Source: JBEKYD01 sp049511335
GTDB lineage: Bacteria > Acidobacteriota > Terriglobia > Bryobacterales > Bryobacteraceae
Reading direction: 5' to 3'
Length of the DNA: 64,000 nt
Assembly (NCBI GenBank): GCA_049511335.1
Contig: JBEKYD010000003.1
Coordinates: 12,068 to 76,067, forward strand
The translations under genes were made by a program, and so were the position numbers. Below are positions 8,981-18,254 of this stretch, in pieces; within the stretch, counting starts at the first letter, position 1, and every line of letters begins with the position of its first letter. The notes beneath the pieces are model-generated. The model saw only the letters and a program-made list of their open reading frames with translations. It was not told where the DNA came from and made no database searches.

Positions 8981-10963
8981 TCACCCGACCGCGGATCGCT
9001 CATCGCGAACAGCCACTTGCTCGCTCTCCGGCTCTTGCTCCCTAAAAGTATCGTCGATGCGCAACGGCAGGCTAAACCAGAAAACCGAGCCTTCGCCTAC
9101 CCGGCTCTCCACGCCGATGGTGCCGCCCATCAATTCCACCAGTTGTTTCGAAATCGCCAGTCCCAACCCCGTGCCGCCGAATCTGCGGCTGGTGGAGCTG
9201 TCCACCTGGCTGAATTTCTCGAACAGCAGGCCGAGCTTTTCCCTGGGTATCCCGATTCCCGTATCCTCCACGCGAAACTGCACCACTACGCGCTGCCCGG
9301 CGCCCGCCGCCCGGGTGACCGAGATGCTAACCATACCATGGCTGGTGAACTTGACGGCGTTACTTACCAGGTTGGTCAATACCTGGCGGATTCGGCCGGC
9401 ATCTCCCACCAGGCGGAGCGGTAATCCCACTGAGCGGGACACTTCGAGGGAAAGCCCTTTTTCCGCAAAGGTGGCGGCGAACAGCTCCCGCACGTCGTCG
9501 ATCAACTGTTCCAGTTGGAAGGGTTCGGATTCAATGGCAAGCTGTCCCGCTTCGATCTTGGAGAAATCCAGGATATCGTTGATCACCGTCAGCAGCGCGT
9601 GGCCCGAACTGCGCACCACTTCCACATACTCGTGCTGCTCCGGCGTCAGATCGGTATCTAGCAGCAGGCCGGCAAAACCGATTACCCCGTTCATGGGCGT
9701 ACGGATCTCGTGGCTCATGTTGGCGAGGAACTGCGATTTCAGACGGGACGCTTCGAGCGCTTGGTCGCGGGCTTTCGCCAGATCGCGTTCGGTCTCGACC
9801 CGCACCGCGACTTCGCGGGTGAGGCGTTGGTTGGAAGCGGTCAATTCCGCCACCAGCCGTTCGGCACGCCCGGCGTGAATGGCGTTCAGCAGGAACGCCG
9901 CGGCAACCGCCAGCGTAACCGTCAAACATCCAAACAATACCGCCCAGGGCAGCCAGGTTTGGCTCGACTGGATGTAGTCCTGGGTCGGCGTGCAGACGAT
10001 CAGCCAGTTCCGCATGCCCACCGTCAGGATGCGCCGATATTTGAGGTCTCCCGGCTGGGCCGCGGCCGTCTCGGAGAGCGGCTGGACCGAGGGGCTTTCG
10101 GAACGTGAGCGATGAAAGTAAAGCAGACGCTTGCCGGCGGAAGCCGACTCATCGTAGAACTGAATGTCGATGCCGACCGGGTTGAGATATCGTAACGCCC
10201 GCTCCAGCACGTCTTCCACTTGCACCAGGACCACGGCATAGCCCGCCAGTTCGGCCGTCGATCCGGCCGTGCGGGTGGGGCGCCTTACAGCAAGCAGGAC
10301 CGGTACCGCGTAACCACTTCCGATCGGCTCCAAAATCTGGACTTTCCCCGTGGCAACCGGCCTTCCCTCGCGCAGCGCCTTCGCCAGAGCGTCGCGCCCT
10401 GACGCAGTGGAGGCCAGATCGAATCCCATCGCCAACATATTCCGGCCCGTCCGCGGACAGAGATATTCCACTGGAAAGTGCTCACTCCGCGCTTCGGCTC
10501 GTTGGAAAGTTCCCGGCATGCCCCGGCTGATGTGGGGCCACGGCGCACCTTCTTGTTTAAGCCGTTCTTCGAAGCGAGGACGATCCGCTTCCGTGACCAG
10601 GGGCACCCACTCCACAGCGCGAAGGCTGGGGTTGGATTCCAGGATCCGGGTGGCGAAATGCTCGAAATTGTCGCGGTCCAGAGGTCCTGGCAACTCTGCC
10701 AGACCCTGCACCAGTTTCAGAGCCGAAACATTGGCGTCGATCTCCCGCCGAATGGCGGAAACGCGGTTCTCCGCGCCGAGGTTCAGTTCGTTCCGGAAGA
10801 CACCCTTCTGATAGGCACGCGCTATCTCGAAACGCAGCAGGCTCAGCACCCACCCCACTGAAATCACGAGCGCGACCAGGAAGAATCTCTTCCGTTTCGA
10901 CCACCCAGCGCCACCACCTCGCGTGGCACGCATTAAGCTCCACGAGACTCTCGACTTCGCCAC
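8981..10963 (-). CDS. CHASE-domain sensor histidine kinase
   Basis: A 660-aa membrane sensor kinase. Transmembrane segment 1 is at about 27-45, an extracytoplasmic CHASE domain follows at about 70-300 (SLRAVEWVPLV, ARSEHFPVEYL, GFDLAS), transmembrane segment 2 at 338-360, then a coiled linker. The HisKA domain has phospho-acceptor His418 in FLANMSHEIRTPMNG, and the HATPase has N, G1 and G2 boxes (LTNLVSNAVKFT, VEDTGIGIP, FGGTGLGLAISKQLV). There is no receiver domain and no adjacent response regulator, so it is an orphan. CHASE domains bind small extracellular ligands; the ligand here is unknown. An alternative start is Met11. Confidence 0.93.
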   Translation of the reverse strand: MAKSRVSWSLMRATRGGGAGWSKRKRFFLVALVISVGWVLSLLRFEIARAYQKGVFRNELNLGAENRVSAIRREIDANVSALKLVQGLAELPGPLDRDNFEHFATRILESNPSLRAVEWVPLVTEADRPRFEERLKQEGAPWPHISRGMPGTFQRAEARSEHFPVEYLCPRTGRNMLAMGFDLASTASGRDALAKALREGRPVATGKVQILEPIGSGYAVPVLLAVRRPTRTAGSTAELAGYAVVLVQVEDVLERALRYLNPVGIDIQFYDESASAGKRLLYFHRSRSESPSVQPLSETAAAQPGDLKYRRILTVGMRNWLIVCTPTQDYIQSSQTWLPWAVLFGCLTVTLAVAAAFLLNAIHAGRAERLVAELTASNQRLTREVAVRVETERDLAKARDQALEASRLKSQFLANMSHEIRTPMNGVIGFAGLLLDTDLTPEQHEYVEVVRSSGHALLTVINDILDFSKIEAGQLAIESEPFQLEQLIDDVRELFAATFAEKGLSLEVSRSVGLPLRLVGDAGRIRQVLTNLVSNAVKFTSHGMVSISVTRAAGAGQRVVVQFRVEDTGIGIPREKLGLLFEKFSQVDSSTSRRFGGTGLGLAISKQLVELMGGTIGVESRVGEGSVFWFSLPLRIDDTFREQEPESEQVAVRDERSAVG

Positions 10964-11204
10964 TCCCCAGGTCCTCGGCTAAACGGCAAGATAATCCGAC
11001 CCGAGTATCGCGTAACGGCCCCAGCGGAGACAACAATTACCTAGGATAACGCTCCGGTACGGCCATTACACAGGTTCCGGGGCACTAACTCACAGCGATA
11101 GAGTTATATCCACGGCTCCTTAACCGGAGCGGGCGTCCATTTCGGTCCGCGGCCGTCAGGACGACTCGAGCGCGGCAAGGGGACGGCCGCCGGTTCCGGG
11201 ACAG

Positions 11205-11714
11205 CTACTCGGCGAAGATTTCGCCCCGCGACAGCTCGACGGAACCGTCCGCGGTCGAGATAATGTCGCCCTCGATCTCAGCGAGCGCCGGCGGGCGGTA
11301 CATGCACATCGCCTGAAGACGCGGGTCGATCAGCCAGATATTCTGTACGCCTTTGCCGGCGTACTCTTTCAGCTTTTCGATCACGACGCTCATCGCGTCG
11401 CTTTCAGAGAGGACCTCCACCACGAGGAAGGCGGCGTCCAAAAGGTATCTGGTCTTCGGCGCCTCCAGCAGAACACAGACATCGGGCAAGCGGTAGCGCG
11501 TGCCGGTAACGCTGGAGCGCAGTTCGGCGACGACCTTTAGGTGCGGATACTTCCGTCGCAGAGCGAAAAGAATATTGCTCTGAATCAGCGAATGCAGCCA
11601 GTCGCCCACGTTTCGCTCCACCAGGACACCGTCCACGAATTCCACGTCGGGGTCGTAGCGAGTGTTCAGGTATTCTTCGACCGATACTAACGGCGCATTT
11701 GGCAAAGCTGCCAT
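11205..11714 (-). CDS. Uma2 family (DUF820) PD-(D/E)XK nuclease-fold protein
   Basis: A 169-aa protein of the Uma2/DUF820 restriction-endonuclease-fold family. It shows the N-terminal VSVEEYL, the acidic DVEFVDGVLVERNVGDWLH, YRLPDVCVL (the PD), LVVEVLSESD (the ExL/K part) and the C-terminal KLKEYAGKGVQNIWLIDP. These genes are expanded in cyanobacteria and acidobacteria. Their role is unsettled, and nuclease activity is inferred from fold only. It stands alone, downstream of the orphan CheB on the same strand. Confidence 0.88.
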   Translation of the reverse strand: MAALPNAPLVSVEEYLNTRYDPDVEFVDGVLVERNVGDWLHSLIQSNILFALRRKYPHLKVVAELRSSVTGTRYRLPDVCVLLEAPKTRYLLDAAFLVVEVLSESDAMSVVIEKLKEYAGKGVQNIWLIDPRLQAMCMYRPPALAEIEGDIISTADGSVELSRGEIFAE

Positions 11715-11803
11715 GCCTCAAGTTTACTCCCTGCGCGCCTCTTCCAGCCGGTCGAACGAACCGCCGATGAGTTGTTTCCGTCGCTATAGTCCGAACCGGA
11801 CGC

Positions 11804-12397
11804 TCACGCTGCCTTCCCCGGGAACTCGTTCGCTATCTGCGCAATCTTCTGGGCGATACCCTCGACTGGGAGAATATGATCTATATACCCGGTTCTTATG
11901 GCGCTTGCAGGCATATCCGACCACTCGGCTGTGTCGGGCGCCTGTGCGATAGTAATGCCGCCGGCTTCCTTGATTTCTCTCAGTGCTTCAGCCCCATCCG
12001 CATCCAGGCCGGAGACAATGACAGCGACTAGTTTTCCGCCCCAGTTCTGCGCCAGAGAACGCAGGAAAATTGTGATCACGTCGGGCCATCCCTTGGGTTT
12101 TGACATCGGCCTCAGACGGAACGTTCCCTCAAGAACCTGTAAGTCGCGACCGGCCGGGACGATGAAGACATGATTGGGCTGAATGGGTAAGCCTTCCGTG
12201 ATCAGCTCAACCGGCATCTTTGTAGAGTGGGGAAGAATCTTGTGGAGCGCGTTGGACGTTCTTCTTGCGTGATTAACGATGACGACAGCAACACCCGTCT
12301 CGGGCGGCAGATGTTTCAGTAACTGGACATAGGCGGCGGAGCCACCGGCCGAGCCGCCTACGCAAACGATAGGAAAGTCTTTTGCGAAAGAGTTCAT
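11804..12397 (-). CDS. orphan CheB-type protein-glutamate methylesterase domain
   Basis: A stand-alone CheB catalytic domain (197 aa) without a receiver domain. The Ser-His-Asp triad is visible as Ser16 in VGGSAGG, His43 in VNHARRT and Asp134 in VSGLDADGAEA. In chemotaxis this enzyme demethylates receptor glutamates. No CheR or receptor gene is near. It lies 76 bases downstream of a sensor kinase on the same strand, so it may instead serve a non-chemotactic sensory pathway. The ATG at 12397 gives a compact domain with no extra N-terminus. Confidence 0.9.
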   Translation of the reverse strand: MNSFAKDFPIVCVGGSAGGSAAYVQLLKHLPPETGVAVVIVNHARRTSNALHKILPHSTKMPVELITEGLPIQPNHVFIVPAGRDLQVLEGTFRLRPMSKPKGWPDVITIFLRSLAQNWGGKLVAVIVSGLDADGAEALREIKEAGGITIAQAPDTAEWSDMPASAIRTGYIDHILPVEGIAQKIAQIANEFPGKAA

Positions 12398-12473
12398 TTG
12401 CTCGCTCCCGCCCCTTTCCGTTCCGCATGTTCAAGGTACACAGCGCACCTGAAAGGAGGACCGGCTCCGACCT

Positions 12474-13613
12474 TCATAATTTACTCTTCTTGCGGGGAAG
12501 ATGCGCTGCAAAGGTGGTTCCTTCCTCTTTACTCGATGTCACGGTGATCTTGCCGCCGTGGGCGGTCACGATTCCTTTGGTAATGAAAAGCCCGAGGTCG
12601 AGCCTGGCCTTCTCGCTTTGGATCGGATTCTCATCCTCCCCGCGTGGCAGCGGGTCAAAAACAGTGGCGATAGCATCGGGGGAAATAGCGCCTTCAGTAT
12701 GAACGGAAAGGACTACTTCGTCACCCGCGCCTTTCGCCGCAACGTCAATCGCAGAGGTCCTCGATCCGCGCAGGACCGCGTTGCCGATCAGGTTTGACAG
12801 AACCTGCCCGACGCGGGCGCGGTCCCATTCCCCTTCAAGATCGCCAGACGTTTCGATCGAAATCCTTCGGCCGGGGTGCGCGGCCTGAACTTCCTTTACG
12901 GCCTCCTGGACGGCGCTTCCTATTTCCATCGGAGCGGGCGCAATCGGCATTTCCTCGTGGAGATGGATACGGACGGCATCAATCAGGCCGGAAACGAGCC
13001 GGTTGATGAGGGAGGCGCTGGTCTCGATCTGGGACACCAGGGAGGCCTGCTCGTCGTCAAGCTTGCGTCCCGTTAACAACGCCTGGGCAGAGTTGTGTAC
13101 CGCCGCGAGCGGACCGCGGAAATCGTGAACAAGAGTCCCGACGAACAAGCCTCCGGAATGAGTGAGTTTTTGGGTGAAACGGCCCAGGGATTCAGTCATG
13201 ACCTGGTCGATGGCTTCGTTAAACCTCAGCAGGTCCGGAAGAATGTCCGCCGCATCGGCATTAGCCCACTCAGCTCTCCACAGCTTGATCACACTTGCAC
13301 GCAGGGCGCGAAACTCGGAGACCATCTCGATCGTATCGAAGCCTCCCGTAAACCGAAGGGCGGCATGGGTTTCGGCGGCGCTGTCATGCGCTCCTCCCTC
13401 TTTCGGGCCCCGTCCTTTGGCTTTCTCGCTCCGCTCCCGTTCGGTTTCGGAGGTCTCAAGATCGTCTGCAATGAACCGAAGCAGGCCTATAATGTGATCG
13501 CGCAGCGCGGACCGGTCCATATGCGCGGCGGAGGGCAGATATGTCTGCGCGAATGCTTCCCATTCCGCGACGATGACGTCCTCGTTTGACCGGATAAATG
13601 CCGCTAATTCCAT
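12474..13613 (-). CDS. soluble sensor histidine kinase with RsbRD-like N-terminal domain
   Basis: A cytoplasmic kinase of about 379 aa. The N-terminal helical domain at 1-125 resembles the RsbRD_N sensory domain (FIRSNEDVIVAEWEAFAQ, DTIEMVSEFRALRASVIKLW). The HisKA box has His163 in VHDFRGPLAAVHN. The HATPase region is degenerate: LSNLIGNAVLRGS (N box) is fine, but the G1 DxGxG is replaced by VHTEGAISP, while GLFITKGIVTAHGG keeps the G2 part. The start at 13613 was chosen because CAGGAGAA lies 6-7 bases before it; the frame is also open to a GTG at 13694. It is probably co-transcribed with the downstream cheB-type gene. Confidence 0.88.
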   Translation of the reverse strand: MELAAFIRSNEDVIVAEWEAFAQTYLPSAAHMDRSALRDHIIGLLRFIADDLETSETERERSEKAKGRGPKEGGAHDSAAETHAALRFTGGFDTIEMVSEFRALRASVIKLWRAEWANADAADILPDLLRFNEAIDQVMTESLGRFTQKLTHSGGLFVGTLVHDFRGPLAAVHNSAQALLTGRKLDDEQASLVSQIETSASLINRLVSGLIDAVRIHLHEEMPIAPAPMEIGSAVQEAVKEVQAAHPGRRISIETSGDLEGEWDRARVGQVLSNLIGNAVLRGSRTSAIDVAAKGAGDEVVLSVHTEGAISPDAIATVFDPLPRGEDENPIQSEKARLDLGLFITKGIVTAHGGKITVTSSKEEGTTFAAHLPRKKSKL

Positions 13614-13925
13614 GGTGAAATTCTCCTGGAGGTGAATACCACCCGACAAAGGACTTTTGCCCGCTATTTGCCGTGCTCTTCCAGTATGGACCAATTGGCG
13701 GGGCTAGCGGCTGAGGCCAGCAGGCAAATAGGGAGGCAAATGGGGAATTATTGCGCAAGAAACGAGCGCGATTAATCCCGGTAAGTCCCGTCCACGTCAG
13801 TTTGACGAAAAGCGCCCAAGCCGCTCGGTTGGCGCGCGTGGAGCCCACGCGGCGCTGACTCAAGCATCCAGGTCTGCCAGGCCAGCCGCTCGCCGCGAGT
13901 GTGACAATAGCTTCAGTGCGGTACC
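13614..13925. other. divergent intergenic region
   Basis: A 312-base gap between the minus-strand sensor kinase and the plus-strand arabinofuranosidase. It must hold both promoters. No repeat, operator or RNA structure could be recognised. Confidence 0.4.
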
Positions 13926-15575
13926 ATGTTTCACGCCATGCATCGCAGAGATTTTATGAGGTGCGCCGCGGCGGCTGGGGCGGGTTGCCTTCGGTTGACG
14001 GCGCAGGCGCCGGAAACGCGCATCGACGTTCTGGTGGACGAGCCGGTCGGCACGATTGCACCGGAAATCTACGGGCACTTCGTGGAGCATTTGGGCGGTG
14101 TCGTATACGACGGCATTTGGGTCGGCGAGCGCTCCAGCGTTCCCAACGTCAACGGCATCCGCAAGGCGCTGGTGGATGCGCTGGCGCGCGTCAAGCCCGG
14201 GGTGGTGCGCTGGCCTGGCGGCTGTTTCGCCGATCAGTACGACTGGCGCGACGGAATCGGGCCGCGCGACAAGCGTCCCACCCGCACCAACTTTTGGGTG
14301 GACTCGGCCGAGTGGCCGAAATCCGCGCGCAAAGATGGGCCGCAGCGCTACGATCCTAACCAGTTCGGCACGGTGGACTTCGTTCGCTTCTGCCGCCTGG
14401 CCGGCGCCGAGCCCTACTTCGCGGCCAATGTGCGCAGCCTGCCGGCCGAGGAATTCTGGCACTGGGTGGAGTACTGCAACTCGCCGGCGAACGCCGACAC
14501 TTTGTCTTCCCAGCGCGGCGCCGATGGCGAACCCGCGCCGCTCAACGTGCGCTTCTGGGGGGTGGGCAACGAATCCTGGGGCTGCGGCGGCAATTTCGAT
14601 CCCGAGGATTACGCCACCGAATTCGGCCGCTACACGGCCTGGGCGCCGAATTACGGCGTGAAGCTCGGGCTGGTGGGCAGCGGGCCGAACGATGGCAATA
14701 CCGATTGGACGCGCCGCTTCTTCTCGAAAGCCGCCAAGACCGGGTCCCTCGGCCGCGTCTCGGGATTCGCCATGCACCACTACGCCTGGAACGCCAGCGG
14801 CGGCCGCACCCACGATTGGGCCGGCGGCAAAGGCGACGCCGTGCGCTTCGACGCCGAGCAATATTACGAGATCCTGCGCGAAGCCGACCTGATGGAAAGC
14901 TTGATCGCCGCCCATTGGGACGCCATGGCCGAAGCCGATCCGCGCCACCGCGCCAAACTGGTGGTGGACGAGTGGGGCGCCTGGTATGCCCCCGGCACCG
15001 AACCGTTCGCCGAAGCGCTCCTCGGGCAGCAGAATACCCTGCGCGATGCCGTGCTGGCCGGTATGACGCTCGATACTTTCAACCACCATGCCGATAAAGT
15101 GGCCATGGCGAACGTGGCGCAGCTCGTCAACTGCCTGCAATCGCTGTTTCTGGCCCACGAGGACAAATTCTGCGTCACGCCCACCTATCACGTTTTCGAT
15201 CTGTACACGCCGCACCACGGCGCCCAGTCCCTGCGCACCGTGGTTTCGGCGCCCGCACTGCACTATAGCCGCAACGGCGCGCCCGCCACGCTGCGCGGAT
15301 TGAGCAGCTCCGCCTCAGTAGCCAACGGCCGGGTGACCGTGACCGTCACCAACCCCTCGCTCGACCAGCCCGTGGAAACTGAGCTCGCGGTGCATGGCGG
15401 AACGCCGCGAGCCGTAGCGGGAATCGAACTATCCGCCGCCGACCCCCACGCGCACAAGACGTTCGAGAACCCGCGCGCCGTGGAACCGAAGAAGGTAGAC
15501 ATCAGTTTGAAGGGGGGATCGATCGTCCATAGCTTCCCGCCAGCGTCGGTAACGCGATTGACGGTGGAAATGTGA
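13926..15575 (+). CDS. alpha-L-arabinofuranosidase, GH51, Tat-exported
   Basis: A glycoside hydrolase releasing terminal alpha-L-arabinofuranose from hemicellulose or pectin side chains. The N-terminus HRRDFMRCAAAAGAG looks like a Tat signal (twin Arg, hydrophobic stretch, LTAQA cleavage region). The GH51 core starts with IAPEIYGHFVEHLG and includes VVRWPGGCFAD. The acid/base is Glu216 in WGVGNESWGCGG and the nucleophile Glu349 in LVVDEWGAWY. A C-terminal beta-domain ends near VTRLTVEM. At 549 aa it fits the family. A second ATG four codons in (13938) is equally possible. It stands as a single gene. Confidence 0.95.
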   Translation: MFHAMHRRDFMRCAAAAGAGCLRLTAQAPETRIDVLVDEPVGTIAPEIYGHFVEHLGGVVYDGIWVGERSSVPNVNGIRKALVDALARVKPGVVRWPGGCFADQYDWRDGIGPRDKRPTRTNFWVDSAEWPKSARKDGPQRYDPNQFGTVDFVRFCRLAGAEPYFAANVRSLPAEEFWHWVEYCNSPANADTLSSQRGADGEPAPLNVRFWGVGNESWGCGGNFDPEDYATEFGRYTAWAPNYGVKLGLVGSGPNDGNTDWTRRFFSKAAKTGSLGRVSGFAMHHYAWNASGGRTHDWAGGKGDAVRFDAEQYYEILREADLMESLIAAHWDAMAEADPRHRAKLVVDEWGAWYAPGTEPFAEALLGQQNTLRDAVLAGMTLDTFNHHADKVAMANVAQLVNCLQSLFLAHEDKFCVTPTYHVFDLYTPHHGAQSLRTVVSAPALHYSRNGAPATLRGLSSSASVANGRVTVTVTNPSLDQPVETELAVHGGTPRAVAGIELSAADPHAHKTFENPRAVEPKKVDISLKGGSIVHSFPPASVTRLTVEM

Positions 15576-15793
15576 TCTCTGCCTGGGGAATGCCACCCAG
15601 TTTCACTGGCCGCCGCGGCGTAATGTGTGGGGCGGCGATCAGCGTGGCGCGTGGCGCGAGTGGCCGGGGCAACCGTCTGACGGGGCTCACGGTGTGGGCG
15701 GACTACTTCCAACCGGTGCGTGACACACTCGGGATGGCGCCGTGGGCCAGATCAACACGTCGGCGACTATACGTCTTTGTGTCCCAAATCCCA

Positions 15794-16207
15794 TCACGCA
15801 ATTCCCAACATGGCGTTCAGAAAGCCGACCAGGTACTTCCAGACGAGATAGTAGATGATCATCAGCAGCGGCAGGGGCAGGAGAACAAACGGAGTTGCGC
15901 CCGCCAGAAACTCGAAGCCGAAGACTCTGGCCGCAACCAGGGCCAGTGGGAACAACACTGCCGGCACAATGGCACCATGGATTCCTAGGGGCAGGCGACG
16001 ATGCCCGTGCATTGCCACATAGACGATGTTCCAGAGGCCCCATATGGCGGGCACGAGCGCCAGTGGGAAAACGAGGACGCGCTCCAGTGGAAACTCCGGG
16101 TTGTAACCGAACCGGATGACAGCAAAGACCACGAAAACTACCAGCAGAAAGATTGTCGGGATCATTATTCCCGCCATATAGGCTCGTAGATAGGGATGTG
16201 TATTCAT
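15794..16207 (-). CDS. small multi-pass membrane protein, sigma operon member
   Basis: A 137-aa protein with about four hydrophobic segments (IMIPTIFLLVVFVVFAVI, VLVFPLALVPAIWGLWNIVYVAM, IVPAVLFPLALVAAR, FVLLPLPLLMIIYYLVW). Start 16207 was chosen for the AAAGGAGAG site seven bases upstream; the frame also opens further upstream without such a site. It is the third gene after an ECF sigma factor and a one-TM protein, so it is probably a target or partner of that sigma system. The family was not recognised. Confidence 0.75.
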   Translation of the reverse strand: MNTHPYLRAYMAGIMIPTIFLLVVFVVFAVIRFGYNPEFPLERVLVFPLALVPAIWGLWNIVYVAMHGHRRLPLGIHGAIVPAVLFPLALVAARVFGFEFLAGATPFVLLPLPLLMIIYYLVWKYLVGFLNAMLGIA

Positions 16208-16221
16208 GACAGTCTCTCCTT

Positions 16222-16443
16222 TCAACACTGCAACAGCATCCATGGAATCACCCGCGGAAAGGTGATCAAGGCGGCGGCGGCCACTCCCGTCAGTACGAAA
16301 TCGAACCAGGGCGCGGAAGCGGGTCGGCGGTCGAGGCGCCGGAGCATCAGCGGCCAAAGGTCACGTCGCGGATCCCGCGCTTCAATCGGCGGCAGGGCGG
16401 CCCGCAGGAGGGAACGCAGTTTCTCGTATTCGGGTTCGTTCAT
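16222..16443 (-). CDS. 73-aa single-TM protein, possible anti-sigma partner
   Basis: A small protein with a charged cytoplasmic-like N-terminus (NEPEYEKLRSLLRAALPPIE) and one C-terminal transmembrane segment (FVLTGVAAAALITF). Its ATG overlaps the sigma factor stop in an ATGA arrangement, indicating translational coupling. Size, topology and position fit a membrane anchor or minimal anti-sigma factor. It has no zinc-binding HxxxCxxC motif. Function is inferred from position only. Confidence 0.7.
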   Translation of the reverse strand: MNEPEYEKLRSLLRAALPPIEARDPRRDLWPLMLRRLDRRPASAPWFDFVLTGVAAAALITFPRVIPWMLLQC

Positions 16444-16970
16444 GGTTCAATTCCCACTTTCTTCAGTTTGCTCCGGAGCCGCTGGACCGCCCGAAACTCG
16501 CGCGATTTCACCGTGCTGAGCGATATGCCGAGGGCGCTCGCGATATCGCCGTAGCTCTTCTCTTCGATCAGGGCCAAGAGGGCCACGGCCTTCAGTTTGG
16601 ACGGCAATTGGGCGAAGGCGCGACGGATTGCCTGCCGCGCTTCTCGCCGCTCCGCTGAATCGGCGTTCAAAGGGCCGGGTTGCGCATCGAGCACGGCCTC
16701 CGAGACATTCACTTCCCGGCCCGCCGTGCGGAAGTGCTCCATGCTCAGATTGGTCGCGATGCGTCGCGCCCAGGCTCCAAAACTGCGGCGTGAATCGAAT
16801 CGCGCGTGCGCGCGGAAGATGCGCCAAAATGTCTCCAGCAGCAAGTCCTCGGCGACGCCCGGATCACGGGTGAGGCATACGATCCAGTTGTATACATCCC
16901 GCTGGTGGGTTCGGAAGAGTTCCTCGAACGCATCAACTTCGCCCGACGCGAAACGCTGGAGCAGATCCAT
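16440..16970 (-). CDS. ECF RNA polymerase sigma factor
   Basis: A sigma-70 family ECF factor of 176 aa. Region 2 has FEELFRTHQRDVYNWIVCLTRDPGVAEDLLLETFWRI-like helices ending in SFGAWARRIATN. Region 4 has LPSKLKAVALLALIEEKSYGDIASALGISLSTVKSREFRA, the helix-turn-helix that reads the -35 element. The ATG at 16970 is preceded by GGTGGAG and is preferred over a GTG five codons upstream. It is the first gene of a three-gene minus-strand operon with two small membrane proteins. Confidence 0.92.
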   Translation of the reverse strand: MDLLQRFASGEVDAFEELFRTHQRDVYNWIVCLTRDPGVAEDLLLETFWRIFRAHARFDSRRSFGAWARRIATNLSMEHFRTAGREVNVSEAVLDAQPGPLNADSAERREARQAIRRAFAQLPSKLKAVALLALIEEKSYGDIASALGISLSTVKSREFRAVQRLRSKLKKVGIEP

Positions 16971-17349
16971 AACTGTCTCCACCACCCTTACCGAATGAGG
17001 CGAGGGAAAGTTGCATATTTCTTGTCGCCAGCAACCATCGGACCCTGTGCGGGGGTACCGCAGCGCGGTAATCGGGGGCGGGGATGGGGACGGGACGTTT
17101 CCAAGGTCTTTCAGCGACTCTCCCTGTGAAAAGCCCCTCCTTGCTCGGCTGGCTCGTTATGGCTCGGAGGATGAATCAGGGGTTCCCCGGAGGGGGCCCC
17201 AGACAGACCGCATGTTCCCACCTGGTCAACCTCAGACAAAAGCTGCCCCGTGACAGGGTCTGCTCGGCGAGGCAGACGTTCCCAAGGAAACGTGCCCTTT
17301 CGGTAAGGATGCGCGCCGCAGTTTCGCTGGTTGCCCCATTTCCTGTCGG
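16971..17349. other. intergenic region with diverged repeat copy 1 (about 17178-17310)
   Basis: No coding signal. It should contain the sigma operon promoter. The stretch 17178-17310 (GGGGTTCCCCGG; CCGCATGTTCCCACCTGGTC; CGGCGAGGCAGACGTTCCCA) recurs in the same order and orientation on the other side of the methyltransferase gene at 18255-18345. See the paired repeat entry. Confidence 0.65.
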
Positions 17350-18192
17350 TCAGCCTTCTGCCTCTCCAGCGAACAGATTGAGCTGGTAGGCTTTCGTGAG
17401 GTTCGGAAACAACCTGGCGAAGACGCGAAAGCCGGCTCGCATCGGCAAGGAAAGGCGTAGCCTCAAAGAATCGGGGATGTCCGCCAGGGTGCGGGATTCC
17501 ACCAGGCGCAATCCGATCTTCCAGCGCTCAATCTCCCTCGGGTCTTCGCATGCCCATGTGAAACGGGCCTCTAGTTTGTGGCGCGCGTGGTCTTTGTTCT
17601 CATAGCTTAGCGCTTTGAGGGTGGCTGTGTCGAAGGCGATGCTTACGCGCAGGAAGTTGGCTGCGATCTGCGCCAGCGCCGCCTTGACCTCCGGCTCTGT
17701 CAGGTAGATGAATACTGCCTCCGCGACGAAGCAATACGGTCCGGGGCTCTGACGCACCGCGGCCATCCAACCTGGATCGAGAATCGATGCGGCCAGAGTC
17801 ATGCGCCGCCCGCTATCGGTGAAAAACCTCCGCCGCAGTTCTACGGTGTCCGGAAGATCGAGGTCGAACCAGTGCAGGGCGCCATTGTCGAGCCGTTCGA
17901 AACGGGTGTTGAGTCCGGCGCCGATCTCGACCACGGTTCCTTCCGGATGGCGGCGAAGAAAATCCTTGACCCACTCGTCGAACATCGCGGTCCGCAAGGT
18001 ACAACCCACGACCCGCCGCCTTTGGTTGAATCTTCGGAAATCCCAATCGATGGATCGCACAATTTCGACGGCCTTCGGATCTTTCAGGATCGGACGCTTC
18101 CCGAGGGTGTCGAGGGCGCGGGCGTATAGCGGCACCAACAGTGTCTCCTGCACCTGGCCGAGTTGGATGGATTGTATCGACGCCATGTTCAT
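17350..18192 (-). CDS. class I SAM-dependent O-methyltransferase, LCM/TcmP family
   Basis: A 280-aa methyltransferase of the leucine-carboxyl-methyltransferase-like family (TcmP and relatives). It shows the N-terminal QETLLVPLYARALDT, the SAM-binding motif VVEIGAGLNTRFERL (Gly-rich loop), FDLDLPDTVELRRRFF, and FVAEAVFIYLTEPEVKAAL, all typical of the family. Bacterial members methylate small carboxyl or hydroxyl groups in secondary metabolism; the substrate here is unknown. The gene stands alone and is flanked by direct repeats at 17178-17310 and 18255-18380, suggesting it could be a mobile cargo gene. A second ATG lies two codons in. Confidence 0.9.
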   Translation of the reverse strand: MNMASIQSIQLGQVQETLLVPLYARALDTLGKRPILKDPKAVEIVRSIDWDFRRFNQRRRVVGCTLRTAMFDEWVKDFLRRHPEGTVVEIGAGLNTRFERLDNGALHWFDLDLPDTVELRRRFFTDSGRRMTLAASILDPGWMAAVRQSPGPYCFVAEAVFIYLTEPEVKAALAQIAANFLRVSIAFDTATLKALSYENKDHARHKLEARFTWACEDPREIERWKIGLRLVESRTLADIPDSLRLRLSLPMRAGFRVFARLFPNLTKAYQLNLFAGEAEG

Positions 18193-18254
18193 CGCATTAT
18201 CAAATCAAATATAGCTCGCGTCAACGGACGCGATTAGGCGCGCCTATTGTCATT

